Positions 1 through 7,711 of a DNA stretch of 64,000 bases are shown here, one piece after another. The translations under genes and the position numbers were made by a program. The stretch spans positions 1 to 64,000 of the forward strand of contig JARVLF010000021.1 of assembly GCA_030849465.1 (NCBI GenBank), in the 5' to 3' direction. Position 1 is the stretch's first letter. Each line of letters opens with the position of its first letter. This DNA comes from Moesziomyces globuligerus. Lineage: Eukaryota; Basidiomycota; Ustilaginomycetes; Ustilaginales; Ustilaginaceae. The notes below the pieces were generated by a model, which worked only from the letters and a program-made list of their open reading frames with translations, was not told the origin of the DNA and ran no database searches.

Positions 1-162
1 ACCCTACCCTAACCTAACCCTAACCCTAACCCTAACCCTAACCCTAACCCTAACCCTAACCCTAACCCTAACCCTAACCCTAACCCTAACCCTAACCCTA
101 ACCCTAACCCTAACCCTAACCCTAACCCTAACCCTAACCCTAACCCTAACCCTAACCCTAAC
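1..162. repeat. Telomere repeat array (CCCTAA)n
   Basis: Uninterrupted hexamer CCCTAA (TTAGGG on the other strand) runs from about position 17 to 162. The first ~16 bases are irregular (CCCTA and CCTAA variants). This orientation at the start of the sequence is that of a left chromosome end. TTAGGG is the telomere repeat of most filamentous fungi, including smuts. The array passes directly into unique DNA at 163. Confidence 0.97.
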
Positions 163-371
163 TCAGGCGATCCGTCGAGTCCACGCCACTCGCCGAACAA
201 GTCAAATAATTTGCCGAGTCCACGTCACTTGCCAAATAAGGATTTTGGGCACGCAACCCCTGACACATGGTATGGTGTTATATTGCTATGCTGGGTCTGC
301 CTCCCAAGGCAACCTGACTTATCCAGGGGGTCAGGGCATATTGTGAGCTACACTACATGATGGCAACAAGG
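163..371. other. Telomere-adjacent non-coding DNA with a short imperfect duplication
   Basis: Immediately inside the telomere array a ~27-bp segment with the core GAGTCCACG occurs twice, at about 175-201 and 213-239, with a few substitutions. The rest to 371 shows no open frame of note; it is the 3' flank of the leftward gene at 372-791. Confidence 0.5.
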
Positions 372-791
372 CTACTGGGTGGGGAAGACACTGAGAACAT
401 CATCTACTTGCTCAGAGAGCATGCCCCTGGTCTCAGGGTTGGAGATGTGGCTGATCATGGCTGCAAGCTTCTGTACCTTCTTCTTGATGATGGCAAGCTT
501 CTTGTCTGACTCCAGCCAGGGCTGGCCAGGCCTGGATGACAAGGAGGAGGGCTGAGGAAGGCCCTGAGGCGTCTCCACCACCTTGCAGGGGCTGAGGCCT
601 TGGTCAAAGCATCTCTTGCACTTCAGAGACCTGGGGCTGGGTGCTGGGGTGCATCTGTGGCCTCTGCCAACATCAATGCATCTCTGGCAGGGAAACTGGA
701 CCGAGAGGGCTGGAGCACGTCCAGAAGGCCTAGCAGGAGGGGTAGGCTGAGGCTGGGGACCATAGACTGGCTGAGGAGAAGGTGAGGACAT
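372..791 (-). CDS. Small subtelomeric cysteine-knuckle protein, function unknown
   Basis: 139 residues, starting at the ATG at 791 and reading toward the telomere, which begins only ~210 bp past its stop. The N-terminal ~30 residues are Pro/Ser/Gln-rich. Residues ~34-70 hold two short cysteine clusters, CQRC...C and CKRC...C, each CxxC followed 7-8 residues later by another Cys; this looks like a small zinc-binding unit. Residues ~95-115 are Lys/Leu/Ile-rich with possible coiled-coil character. I do not recognise the family. Similar paired knuckles occur in basidiomycete hypothetical and transposon-linked proteins (general knowledge, not checked here). DNA binding is a guess. It could be a subtelomeric repeat-family gene; expression is unknown. 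Confidence 0.5.
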   Translation of the reverse strand: MSSPSPQPVYGPQPQPTPPARPSGRAPALSVQFPCQRCIDVGRGHRCTPAPSPRSLKCKRCFDQGLSPCKVVETPQGLPQPSSLSSRPGQPWLESDKKLAIIKKKVQKLAAMISHISNPETRGMLSEQVDDVLSVFPTQ

Positions 792-2054
792 GTTGGAGGA
801 GCTGAGGAGGAGGGAGATGGATGTGGTCAGGAAGGAAGATGGACGCGCGCTTTTTTGGGGTTTTTATAGCCTGAACGCGTTCACTGGATCAAGACGAGCC
901 TGCCAGAAGTTACCCCGCCCCTCTAGCATTTTTCCACGATTTTCTATGATTTTTTTAGTGACCAGACAAGCTTTTTTGTGGCTTTCTGGCCCATTTTTTA
1001 CACCCCTTTTTTGGCTGCAATCCACACACCATATACTTGAGCTACTGCATTCATATTTGGCACACTGATTCCAACGTACTAGAACTCCACTTTACTGATG
1101 TTTTGGCCCTGTATGTATTTTTTCTGATTTTTGCCTTGCGGTTGTGCCTTTCCCCTGACAGCTGATATAGCTGACCATGTTGCAGCAATCAGAGACTTTG
1201 CCAGCAGCGCTGTCCATCACACTGGCTGAATACTGCTTCTCTGAAGTATATCCAGCTATCTTTAAGGCTACAGATCACCCAGGATACCAGCAGGACGTTG
1301 CTTGGAGGTTGGATCGGACATTTGCTGGGTACACCATGTTCAAACCTCACCCAACCTCAACTGAGGTAGGATGGAAGGAACTTGCAACCCTCCCTTGATA
1401 CCACCTTTGCTGCTACTTGATAGGTCCTTGAAGCTACAAGGCAACATAGGTCTCCTCTTGGCGCTGTTGAGCTTGGCAGAGGTTGAGGTACCTTTGGCAG
1501 GTACATGCAGACAGGGGTTGAGGCAAGTCTGCTGCAAGTCAACATACCTTTTGGGGTGCTCTCTTCTGGAAGGTGACTTGATGAAAGGAAAGAGCCAATG
1601 TACGTTGACTGAGCTTTGCTGAACTTCTGATGGGTAGTTCAGAGATAGCAAGGTACGTTGCAAAGGTATGTTGACGGTATGTTCAGACTCTGAACCCCAG
1701 TTGAATGTACCTCTGCAAACCTGCATCTCAAAGTTGGTTTGCAGCTGTACGTTTCTGTTGCTGAGGGAGGTTGTAGGGTACCTAGAGATGGGTGAAGGTA
1801 GGTTTGCGGAACTTCAATGTATGTTGCAGTCCAGGTCCAACCTCAACTGTGGTTTGCCAAAAGACATTTCTTGCCATCATTTTGGTCATTTGCATCTTCC
1901 CTTCCTATTTATCACTTCTCCACCTTCTTTCTGATCTTCACAACCTTCATTCTCAGGTACCTTCAGACAAGCTTCAACTACCTTTCCAACCAAACTTCAA
2001 GCTCTGCAACCTACCTTGCCTGGGTACTTCAGCTGCAGGTAAAGTACCTTGGAG
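792..2054. other. Intergenic region with T-rich promoter-like block and GTAC-rich 3' half
   Basis: From 792 to ~1170 the DNA is T-rich (TTTTTT runs at ~850, ~950, ~970, ~1000), a plausible promoter for the leftward gene at 372-791. A 73-codon frame (1177-1398, +) begins at an ATG and reads protein-like for about 55 codons, then runs into repetitive sequence; it could be an orphan exon or a remnant and I do not call it a gene. From ~1480 to 2054 GTAC motifs and AACCTC-type words recur and continue through the next gene. Confidence 0.4.
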
Positions 2055-4760
2055 ATGACTTGGGAGTCAGAGGATCTGGAGGTTCTAGGGGACCATGAGT
2101 TCCCCAAGCTCTGGGAACATACCTACAACTACCCTGTATATGATGTTGATGGGTACAACATGACCCTACATCCAAAGGACCTTCTGGACCTTTATGGGTA
2201 CTTTGCCTCAGTTCAGCTAACATCCCATGTACCTCTGGTCAGGGATGTTGAGCTGTACAAGGACTGGGTGTACATAGGTTCTGGACCTACCTTGCTCAAG
2301 ATCCATCCTAGGTACAAGGTACCTTTGCTGCAGGAACTTGAACTTGATGGGTACCTTGTGTACCCTTCAGAGTACCCCAAGTGCCTGATCCATGGCTCCC
2401 AGGTGGTCAGCATGTATGAACTATATGTTTGCCTACTTGGAGCTAGGGTGGATGGGGTTAGATGCCAGGCCTATGGTATGAAAACCGAGGTTATGCAGGT
2501 TCTACCTAGGTTGGGGAACCCAGAACACCCCCTTGCTGCCACCAACTTCTTTGATGTTGGAAGGAACTTTGCCCAACCTCATGTTACCTTGGTGAAGCTC
2601 CTCAACTTCAAGAAAGGTACTGGAACCTCCACTCAGTATCCTATGTTGCTGACCCTTGGTGCAGGGTATGGCTCAGTCAAGATGGAGGTCAGGTTCAGAG
2701 GTACCTTGTTCAAGATCAAGGTCTATCCAAGGTTGGTTCACTGCCTCAAAGCTACCTCTGGCAAAGGTATCTTGTATGATCCAAGTACCCTTGCATCCTG
2801 CAAGAAGAGGGAGACCAGCTTCCTCAAGAAGGTGGAGAAGCTGGAAAGCTTCAAGCCTGAAAATCTAGGTGGACTTAGGTTGGAGGTAACTTGCTCAGCT
2901 TTGACCCTCCAGGAAGCGCAAGCCAAGGTATCTTCTACCCCCCTTCTCAACCTCCATGAGTACCTCAAGCCTTCCAAGCCAGAGATGGAGAACCTCAAGC
3001 TTGGAGTCATGTTCATCAAGAAGACAAGGTACCTCAAGAACTTCAACAAGGTACTTCACAAGGCCCAGGAACTGGGGGTATTCAAGGGTGATGGTAACAA
3101 GAAGGCGGGTCAGAACAGGAAGAACATCATCTATGATCTGGGTTTGGCCTTGGGCTGGAACCCAGGCCTGAAGAACACCTTCTGGCACCTCAAGGAACCT
3201 CAATGGTGGCTTTGGAGACCTTCCAAGCAGGACATAGATGCTCCAACCAAGGTTCAACCTACCTCCAACCTCAAGTTCAAGGACCCTCTCTCAGAGCAAG
3301 TTCACCTCCAGGAGATAGAGAGGTGTGTGAAGATGTACAAGAGAGGTACCTTGTGGAGGTCCATGTGCTACAATGAACGTGGGACCAAGGTACCTTTTGG
3401 CTCAGCTGGAACCAAGGCAAAGCTAGCTCTGCTCATCTGGGATAGGTACAAGGCAGACTGGACCAGGTTCTGCTACCTCCAGAAGGACCCTTTCACAGAT
3501 GCCAATGGTACCCACCATGGTACCTCCCAATTTCCCAAGAAGCTCGACCAGGACCTGGACAAGTACCATATATGGGGGTCCCACATGGTACCTGAAGGTA
3601 CCTTCCTTGCTGAGCTGCAGGGCACAGACAACTACAGGATGACCTCTGGCTACATCAAGGGGGATGGCAACTGCCAGTTCAGGGTACTTTCAGAGATCAT
3701 CTATGGGGTTCAAAGTTCCCACAGGAGGGTACGTTTGGAGGTGGTCAACTACCTTGAACTTCATCAAGATATGGTGGAAGCTATCTTGGCAACCAAGGAG
3801 GTACCCCAACATCCCTTCATCAGAGGTGGCCAACCTCTGACAGTCAGAACCTACCTTACCAAGATGGCAATGATGGGTACATGGGGGGATGATGCTACCT
3901 TGAGTGCTGCTGTAAGTATCTTCAAGCTCAGCTTGATCATCATCAACCCAGACAGAACCTACTTTGAGGTCAACAAGGTCCATGCTCCAACCCAGTGGCA
4001 TGCTCTCTACTACACTGGCAACCACTATGAACTTGTATTCAAGTTCAACCCAGCTGCATAGGTACCTTGAGCCTCCCCTGTACATACTTGTAGATACCTT
4101 CTTGAAGTTCCTGTGGAGCTTCATCAGAGGTTTTTTCATCCTCCCCATGGAGGGTTTTTCCTCTCAATGAAGTTCCTTTCCCATGTAGAACGTACCTTCC
4201 CAGCGTATGTTGAAGTACCCCACCTGAACCTCAACCTACATTCAAGGTACCTTTTGACCAAGGGCTACGCTCACCAAAGGTGGACTCAAGGTGGACAAAG
4301 GTACTACAAGGAACGTACGTTCAACTGCAGGGGGTACTTCTGCAAGGTACCTTATCTGCCATTCCACCTACATTGAAGGTATGTTCCAACCTCGGTTAAC
4401 CCCAACCAAGACCAATTGCTGGGCATGGAAGTTGGTGAGGTTGGTCACAAAAGGTACCCTGCAAACGTACACAAACCTCCACTGAAGTACCCTCAACTTC
4501 AGCTTGCTGAAGTTCAACTTCCGCTGTGAACCTACCTCAACGTACGTTCAGAGTACCCCTCAACCTCGGTCAACCTCAACCTGGGTCAGCCATTGAACCT
4601 GGAAATAGCCTAGGTTGGTTGGAAAAGGTACCTTGCAAACGTCCATCAACCTCCGCTGAGGTACCCCCAACCTCCGCTGAAGTACCCCCAACTTCAGCTT
4701 GCTGAAGTTTAACCTCCACTGGGAACCTACCTTAAAGTACCTTTGGGGTACCCCTGAACC
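1480..4760. repeat. GTAC/GGTACC-rich compositional domain
   Basis: The tetramer GTAC, usually as GGTACC or AAGGTACCTT-like words, recurs every ~50-100 bp across this interval. I count more than 40, where about 13 are expected by chance. It covers DNA on both sides of the OTU gene as well as inside it, so codon choice alone does not explain it. Words such as AACCTC and AACTTCA are also over-represented. The density drops abruptly after ~4760 and before ~1480. Confidence 0.7.
2055..4061 (+). CDS. OTU-domain cysteine protease-like protein, subtelomeric
   Basis: 668 residues from the ATG at 2055 (an in-frame TTG lies six bases upstream; ATG is preferred). The C-terminal ~130 residues carry an OTU deubiquitinase-type signature: Asp-Gly-Asn-Cys at residues 537-540, with Cys540 as candidate nucleophile, followed by FRVLSEIIYG, and a C-terminal Gly-Asn-His-Tyr-Glu-Leu with His657 as candidate general base. 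The triad elements seem intact. Residues 1-~525 match nothing I recognise; they are rich in Tyr, Leu, Lys and Pro, and part of that composition is imposed by the GTAC/AACCTC-rich DNA. No introns are needed. OTU domains occur both in host deubiquitinases and in proteins carried by fungal and oomycete transposons. The location beside a telomere and the repetitive DNA favour a mobile or subtelomere-amplified origin; this is inference. Confidence 0.7.
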   Translation: MTWESEDLEVLGDHEFPKLWEHTYNYPVYDVDGYNMTLHPKDLLDLYGYFASVQLTSHVPLVRDVELYKDWVYIGSGPTLLKIHPRYKVPLLQELELDGYLVYPSEYPKCLIHGSQVVSMYELYVCLLGARVDGVRCQAYGMKTEVMQVLPRLGNPEHPLAATNFFDVGRNFAQPHVTLVKLLNFKKGTGTSTQYPMLLTLGAGYGSVKMEVRFRGTLFKIKVYPRLVHCLKATSGKGILYDPSTLASCKKRETSFLKKVEKLESFKPENLGGLRLEVTCSALTLQEAQAKVSSTPLLNLHEYLKPSKPEMENLKLGVMFIKKTRYLKNFNKVLHKAQELGVFKGDGNKKAGQNRKNIIYDLGLALGWNPGLKNTFWHLKEPQWWLWRPSKQDIDAPTKVQPTSNLKFKDPLSEQVHLQEIERCVKMYKRGTLWRSMCYNERGTKVPFGSAGTKAKLALLIWDRYKADWTRFCYLQKDPFTDANGTHHGTSQFPKKLDQDLDKYHIWGSHMVPEGTFLAELQGTDNYRMTSGYIKGDGNCQFRVLSEIIYGVQSSHRRVRLEVVNYLELHQDMVEAILATKEVPQHPFIRGGQPLTVRTYLTKMAMMGTWGDDATLSAAVSIFKLSLIIINPDRTYFEVNKVHAPTQWHALYYTGNHYELVFKFNPAA

Positions 4761-5020
4761 TCTGCTCGGCAAACTTTGACCCCCTGTATCTCCGCAACGC
4801 ATCCAGATATCAACCTTGCCCATGCGTGTACCAACTCCCTAGAGGTTCTTCTATGTGTTCCTGACCCCAGAATGGGCACCACGCAAACGCTCATATTTTT
4901 TTTTCTTCCCCGAGAGAATCCTGGGTGTCAACTTTGACGGCCCGTATCACGGCCCCCAGATTAAACTTTAATCGTAACTCAAGTGCATTCTGCAGCTCTC
5001 AACCTGCTCTACAACTTCTA
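4062..5020. other. Non-coding GTAC-rich 3' flank of the OTU gene, with a ~130-bp degenerate direct repeat
   Basis: No convincing coding frame. Segments at ~4448-4575 and ~4620-4760 are imperfect copies: each has AAGGTACC followed by GCAAACGT, AACCTCC, a GTACCC word, and the short dyad CTTCAGCTTGCTGAAG. The second copy has an extra ~20-bp internal duplication. From 4760 to 5020 the sequence returns to unremarkable DNA with a T-run near 4890. Confidence 0.55.
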
Positions 5021-5758
5021 TTAGTACAGATTTGAGGCAATTTTGAAAGGCCAAAAATAACCACATGTAACCCTAACCCTAACCCCATGTGGAGAAAGGC
5101 TGGGCACGAGACCAGGAGACGTGTCAATTTCCAGGGAAATGTCCATCTCCAGTCTGTCTCCGTCTCCATCTTGCCCAGACTCTGGCTCTGGATCCACGTC
5201 TGGCTCCCGCTCAGAATCAGAGACGTGTGTCTCCGCTGGAAAATCCAAGATTGGGCTCGGAGGCAGGCTGGGCACCAGACCAGAAGACGCGTCAATTTCC
5301 TGGAAATTCTCCTCCTCCACATCCGCCTCTGTGCCTGTTGCCTCTGGGGCCAGTGGTGAGCTGGGAGACGGTGATGCTGTGTGCACGGGTGCTGGGCTTG
5401 CACTTGGAGGCGGCAGCGGGGCCAGAGCCTGCGCCAGCGCTGATGCAGCTGCCACAATGGCAGCTGCTGCGGTCTGCTCTGCCGGCGCTGATTCTGACTG
5501 TGCTGGAGCAAAATGTTCTGCTGCTGCAGCGGCTGCTGCTGTGGGCTGGGACCGTACACCCTGGCATTTGCGGATGCCCTGGTGCTTGCGCAGCACCGCA
5601 GCATTCAGCACCACCTGGCCGCACGCGCATGCCACCAGCCCAACAGCAGCAGCTGCCTCCTGGCTGACGTGTGCACCCTTGTGCGCCTTGCGCAGATGGT
5701 TGGTGATGTTGGTTGCCGCATAGGAGAGATTGCAGACCGGGCAGGTTGTCCGTGACAT
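5021..5758 (-). CDS. Two-zinc-finger protein, possible retroelement N-terminal fragment
   Basis: 245 residues from the ATG at 5758, chosen because the zinc finger begins immediately after it; upstream in-frame codons are repetitive. Residues ~6-26 form a C2H2 finger (CPVC...H...H), and ~43-65 a second cysteine/histidine cluster (CAC...H...C). The remainder is low-complexity: Ala-rich to ~residue 140, then Pro/Ser and Asp/Glu-rich. A C2H2 finger followed by a C2HC finger ahead of low-complexity sequence resembles the N-terminal part of some non-LTR retrotransposon proteins, but no reverse transcriptase follows, so the unit may be a fragment or an independent gene. The last ~15 codons run through an interstitial telomere tract (5068-5085), giving a Val-Arg repeat. 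Confidence 0.45.
   Translation of the reverse strand: MSRTTCPVCNLSYAATNITNHLRKAHKGAHVSQEAAAAVGLVACACGQVVLNAAVLRKHQGIRKCQGVRSQPTAAAAAAAEHFAPAQSESAPAEQTAAAAIVAAASALAQALAPLPPPSASPAPVHTASPSPSSPLAPEATGTEADVEEENFQEIDASSGLVPSLPPSPILDFPAETHVSDSEREPDVDPEPESGQDGDGDRLEMDISLEIDTSPGLVPSLSPHGVRVRVTCGYFWPFKIASNLY
5068..5085. repeat. Interstitial telomere tract flanked by 7-bp inverted repeats
   Basis: Three CCCTAA-phase units in the same orientation as the chromosome-end array. They are bracketed exactly by CCACATG (5061-5067) and its reverse complement CATGTGG (5086-5092), so the tract sits in the loop of a potential hairpin. It lies inside the 3' coding end of the zinc-finger gene at 5021-5758. Confidence 0.85.
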
Positions 5759-6497
5759 GTTGACAGGCTGGGGCTGGTGATGGGCAATGACAGGTGTGCG
5801 CCGCTCTTGCTGTCTACCAGGCCCCCTTTTGTAGCTGACCGTCTCTCTGACTGAAGTAGACCACCTTGATTTTGAAGCGGACTGTCTCCCTGGGACGCTC
5901 AGCGCGCCAAGATTCTGAAGTAGACCGTCTTGATTTTTCAAGCGGACCGCCTTGGATTTTTGAACTGGACCGTCTTCCTGGGAAATTCAGCGCACCAGAA
6001 TTTTGAACTGGACCGTCTCTCCTCAGGGTGGTGGGGGGAGCGCGTGTGTCAAAAGTTGGCAAACCTACCAAAGAACAGATCTGGAACCCTAAGAGATCCT
6101 ATTGTAATTGATCAAGGCTGAGTTGGCTTGCTCCAGCAACTTAGCCACTTTGTCTCACTTGTAGTCACTTAGCGTCTCATCACCATCTTCTTGCAATCCA
6201 ATCTGCTCACCAACATTGTCTGTATCTTTGAGTTAGCCTGTGTCAGCAGGAACCCTGCGTTGGGCTGTGCCCAACTTTTTCCAATGTGCCTCTTGAAGAT
6301 CTCTGGAGAATTGGGTTTAACACGCAGGAAAATGCCTCCGACCATCGTCTCGGAAGTCGCTGCAACGGCCACCCGACTTCCGAAAAACCATCCACTCTCC
6401 GAAAAAAAGGCTATCCGACCAGGCAACCACCGAAGCTTGCATGCTCCACATTCACCTCGTCCTTCACGCCATCAGCATCCGCCCTTTTCCGCCTGCA
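5759..6497. other. Intergenic: repeated GACCGTC-type units, then the CDC123 promoter side
   Basis: From ~5835 to 6021 short related units recur: GACCGTC or GACTGTC followed by CTTGATTTT or CCTGGGA...CAGCGC. The two longest related copies are at ~5877-5937 and ~5964-6021. They lie directly upstream of the leftward zinc-finger gene. From ~6050 to 6440 no gene is called. The minus strand at ~6130-6430 has coding-like stretches broken by stops and frame changes, so an eroded gene or element is possible. CDC123 begins at 6498. Confidence 0.45.
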
Positions 6498-7667
6498 ATG
6501 GAGTCGACGCCTGCCTCGGAGCCGCTCACCCCGCCTCTAGAGGCGCTGTACTGGACGCAGTACGGACAGTGGTATCCGCTCTTCCGCAAGCACGCGCCCA
6601 AATCCACCGTCATCGACATCCGCACCGTCCAGCCCGAGCTGCTCGACTGGCTGCACTCGGACACCTTTATCCTTCCCTCCGGCAGCGGGCCCTCCACGCT
6701 CCCCGCACCCGCCTCCATCACCACCTTGTCTGAAGCGGGCTCATCTAAAGACGGTGCAGAGAGTGACGACGAGGACGAGGAGGCGGAGATGGAGGTGGTG
6801 GAGTTGGGCGCGCTGGATGCGGCGATCCGTGCGGTGGTGGAGCGGTACGAGGGCGGGCCGGTGTTTCCGAAGCTCACGTGGAGTGCGCCGCTGGATGCGA
6901 GCTTCATGCTGGCGGGCAACAACCTCCAGTGTCGGCATCCGGAGGACGTGTATCTGCTGCTCAAGAGCTCCGAGTTTGTCGCGCGCGATCTCGAGCAGAT
7001 TGCCCAGACGCAGACCCCGACCGCCGTAGCGGGTGAGGATGGGGAGGGATTGGAAGTACGCACGCGCGCAGGGGTGGGCGAGCAGGTCGATGGGGAGATG
7101 AGGGTGGAGCTCGTGTTGAAAAAGTGGTTCAACATCGCTCGCTCGTACGAGCTGCGGTGCTTTGTTCGTGCGGGCCAACTCATCGCGCTCTGCCAACGCG
7201 ACATGACGTTCTACGACCACCTGCAAGACGCTCCGCTCCAAGACCAGCTGCGCGAGGGCGTGTGTCGGTTCTGGTCGCAGGTCGTCAAGACGCACGACGG
7301 GTTTCCGTTGCGAGACTACGTACTGGACGTCTACGTGACCAAGGATCTCGGTAGGGTGTGGATCATCGATATCAACGCCTGGCTTCCACGCACAGACCCG
7401 CTGCTCTACACCTTCGACGACCTAGAACTCCTCCACCGCTCTCACACCCACAACACCCAGCCGCAGTTCAGAGTGCTTACGGACAAGAGGCTTCAGAGTA
7501 CCGGAGGAACCGGCGCAACCTACAGCAGCAATATGGTCCCCACCGATCTCGTCGACTTTGCCAAATCCTCCGCCCGCTCCACCTCGTCCGCGCCGCCCTC
7601 GGTCGACCAGATCGTCGCAGACTGGAACGCACACGTGGATGCCCAAGATGCACATCCGCACGCCTGA
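6498..7667 (+). CDS. CDC123: Cdc123/D123 family eIF2 assembly factor
   Basis: 389 residues from the ATG at 6498, where the family-like N-terminus LYWTQYGQWYPLF follows within ~20 residues; an in-frame ATG at 6453 would only add low-complexity sequence. Cdc123 is a cytoplasmic ATP-grasp protein that promotes joining of eIF2 gamma to alpha/beta and so supports translation initiation. Visible family blocks are FPKLTWSAPLDASFM (~124-138), an internal motif with KKWFNIARSYELRCFV (~206-222), and the metal/ATP-grasp end VWIIDINAWLPRTDP (~287-300). An acidic insert lies at ~85-100. No intron. Its stop codon is only 44 bp from that of the convergent bHLH gene, so the 3' UTRs must overlap. It is the first conserved gene next to the subtelomere. 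Confidence 0.93.
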   Translation: MESTPASEPLTPPLEALYWTQYGQWYPLFRKHAPKSTVIDIRTVQPELLDWLHSDTFILPSGSGPSTLPAPASITTLSEAGSSKDGAESDDEDEEAEMEVVELGALDAAIRAVVERYEGGPVFPKLTWSAPLDASFMLAGNNLQCRHPEDVYLLLKSSEFVARDLEQIAQTQTPTAVAGEDGEGLEVRTRAGVGEQVDGEMRVELVLKKWFNIARSYELRCFVRAGQLIALCQRDMTFYDHLQDAPLQDQLREGVCRFWSQVVKTHDGFPLRDYVLDVYVTKDLGRVWIIDINAWLPRTDPLLYTFDDLELLHRSHTHNTQPQFRVLTDKRLQSTGGTGATYSSNMVPTDLVDFAKSSARSTSSAPPSVDQIVADWNAHVDAQDAHPHA

Positions 7668-7711
7668 AAGAGTGTTGGTGCAATGTATTAGTAGTGACCG
7701 TCAGCTAACCT

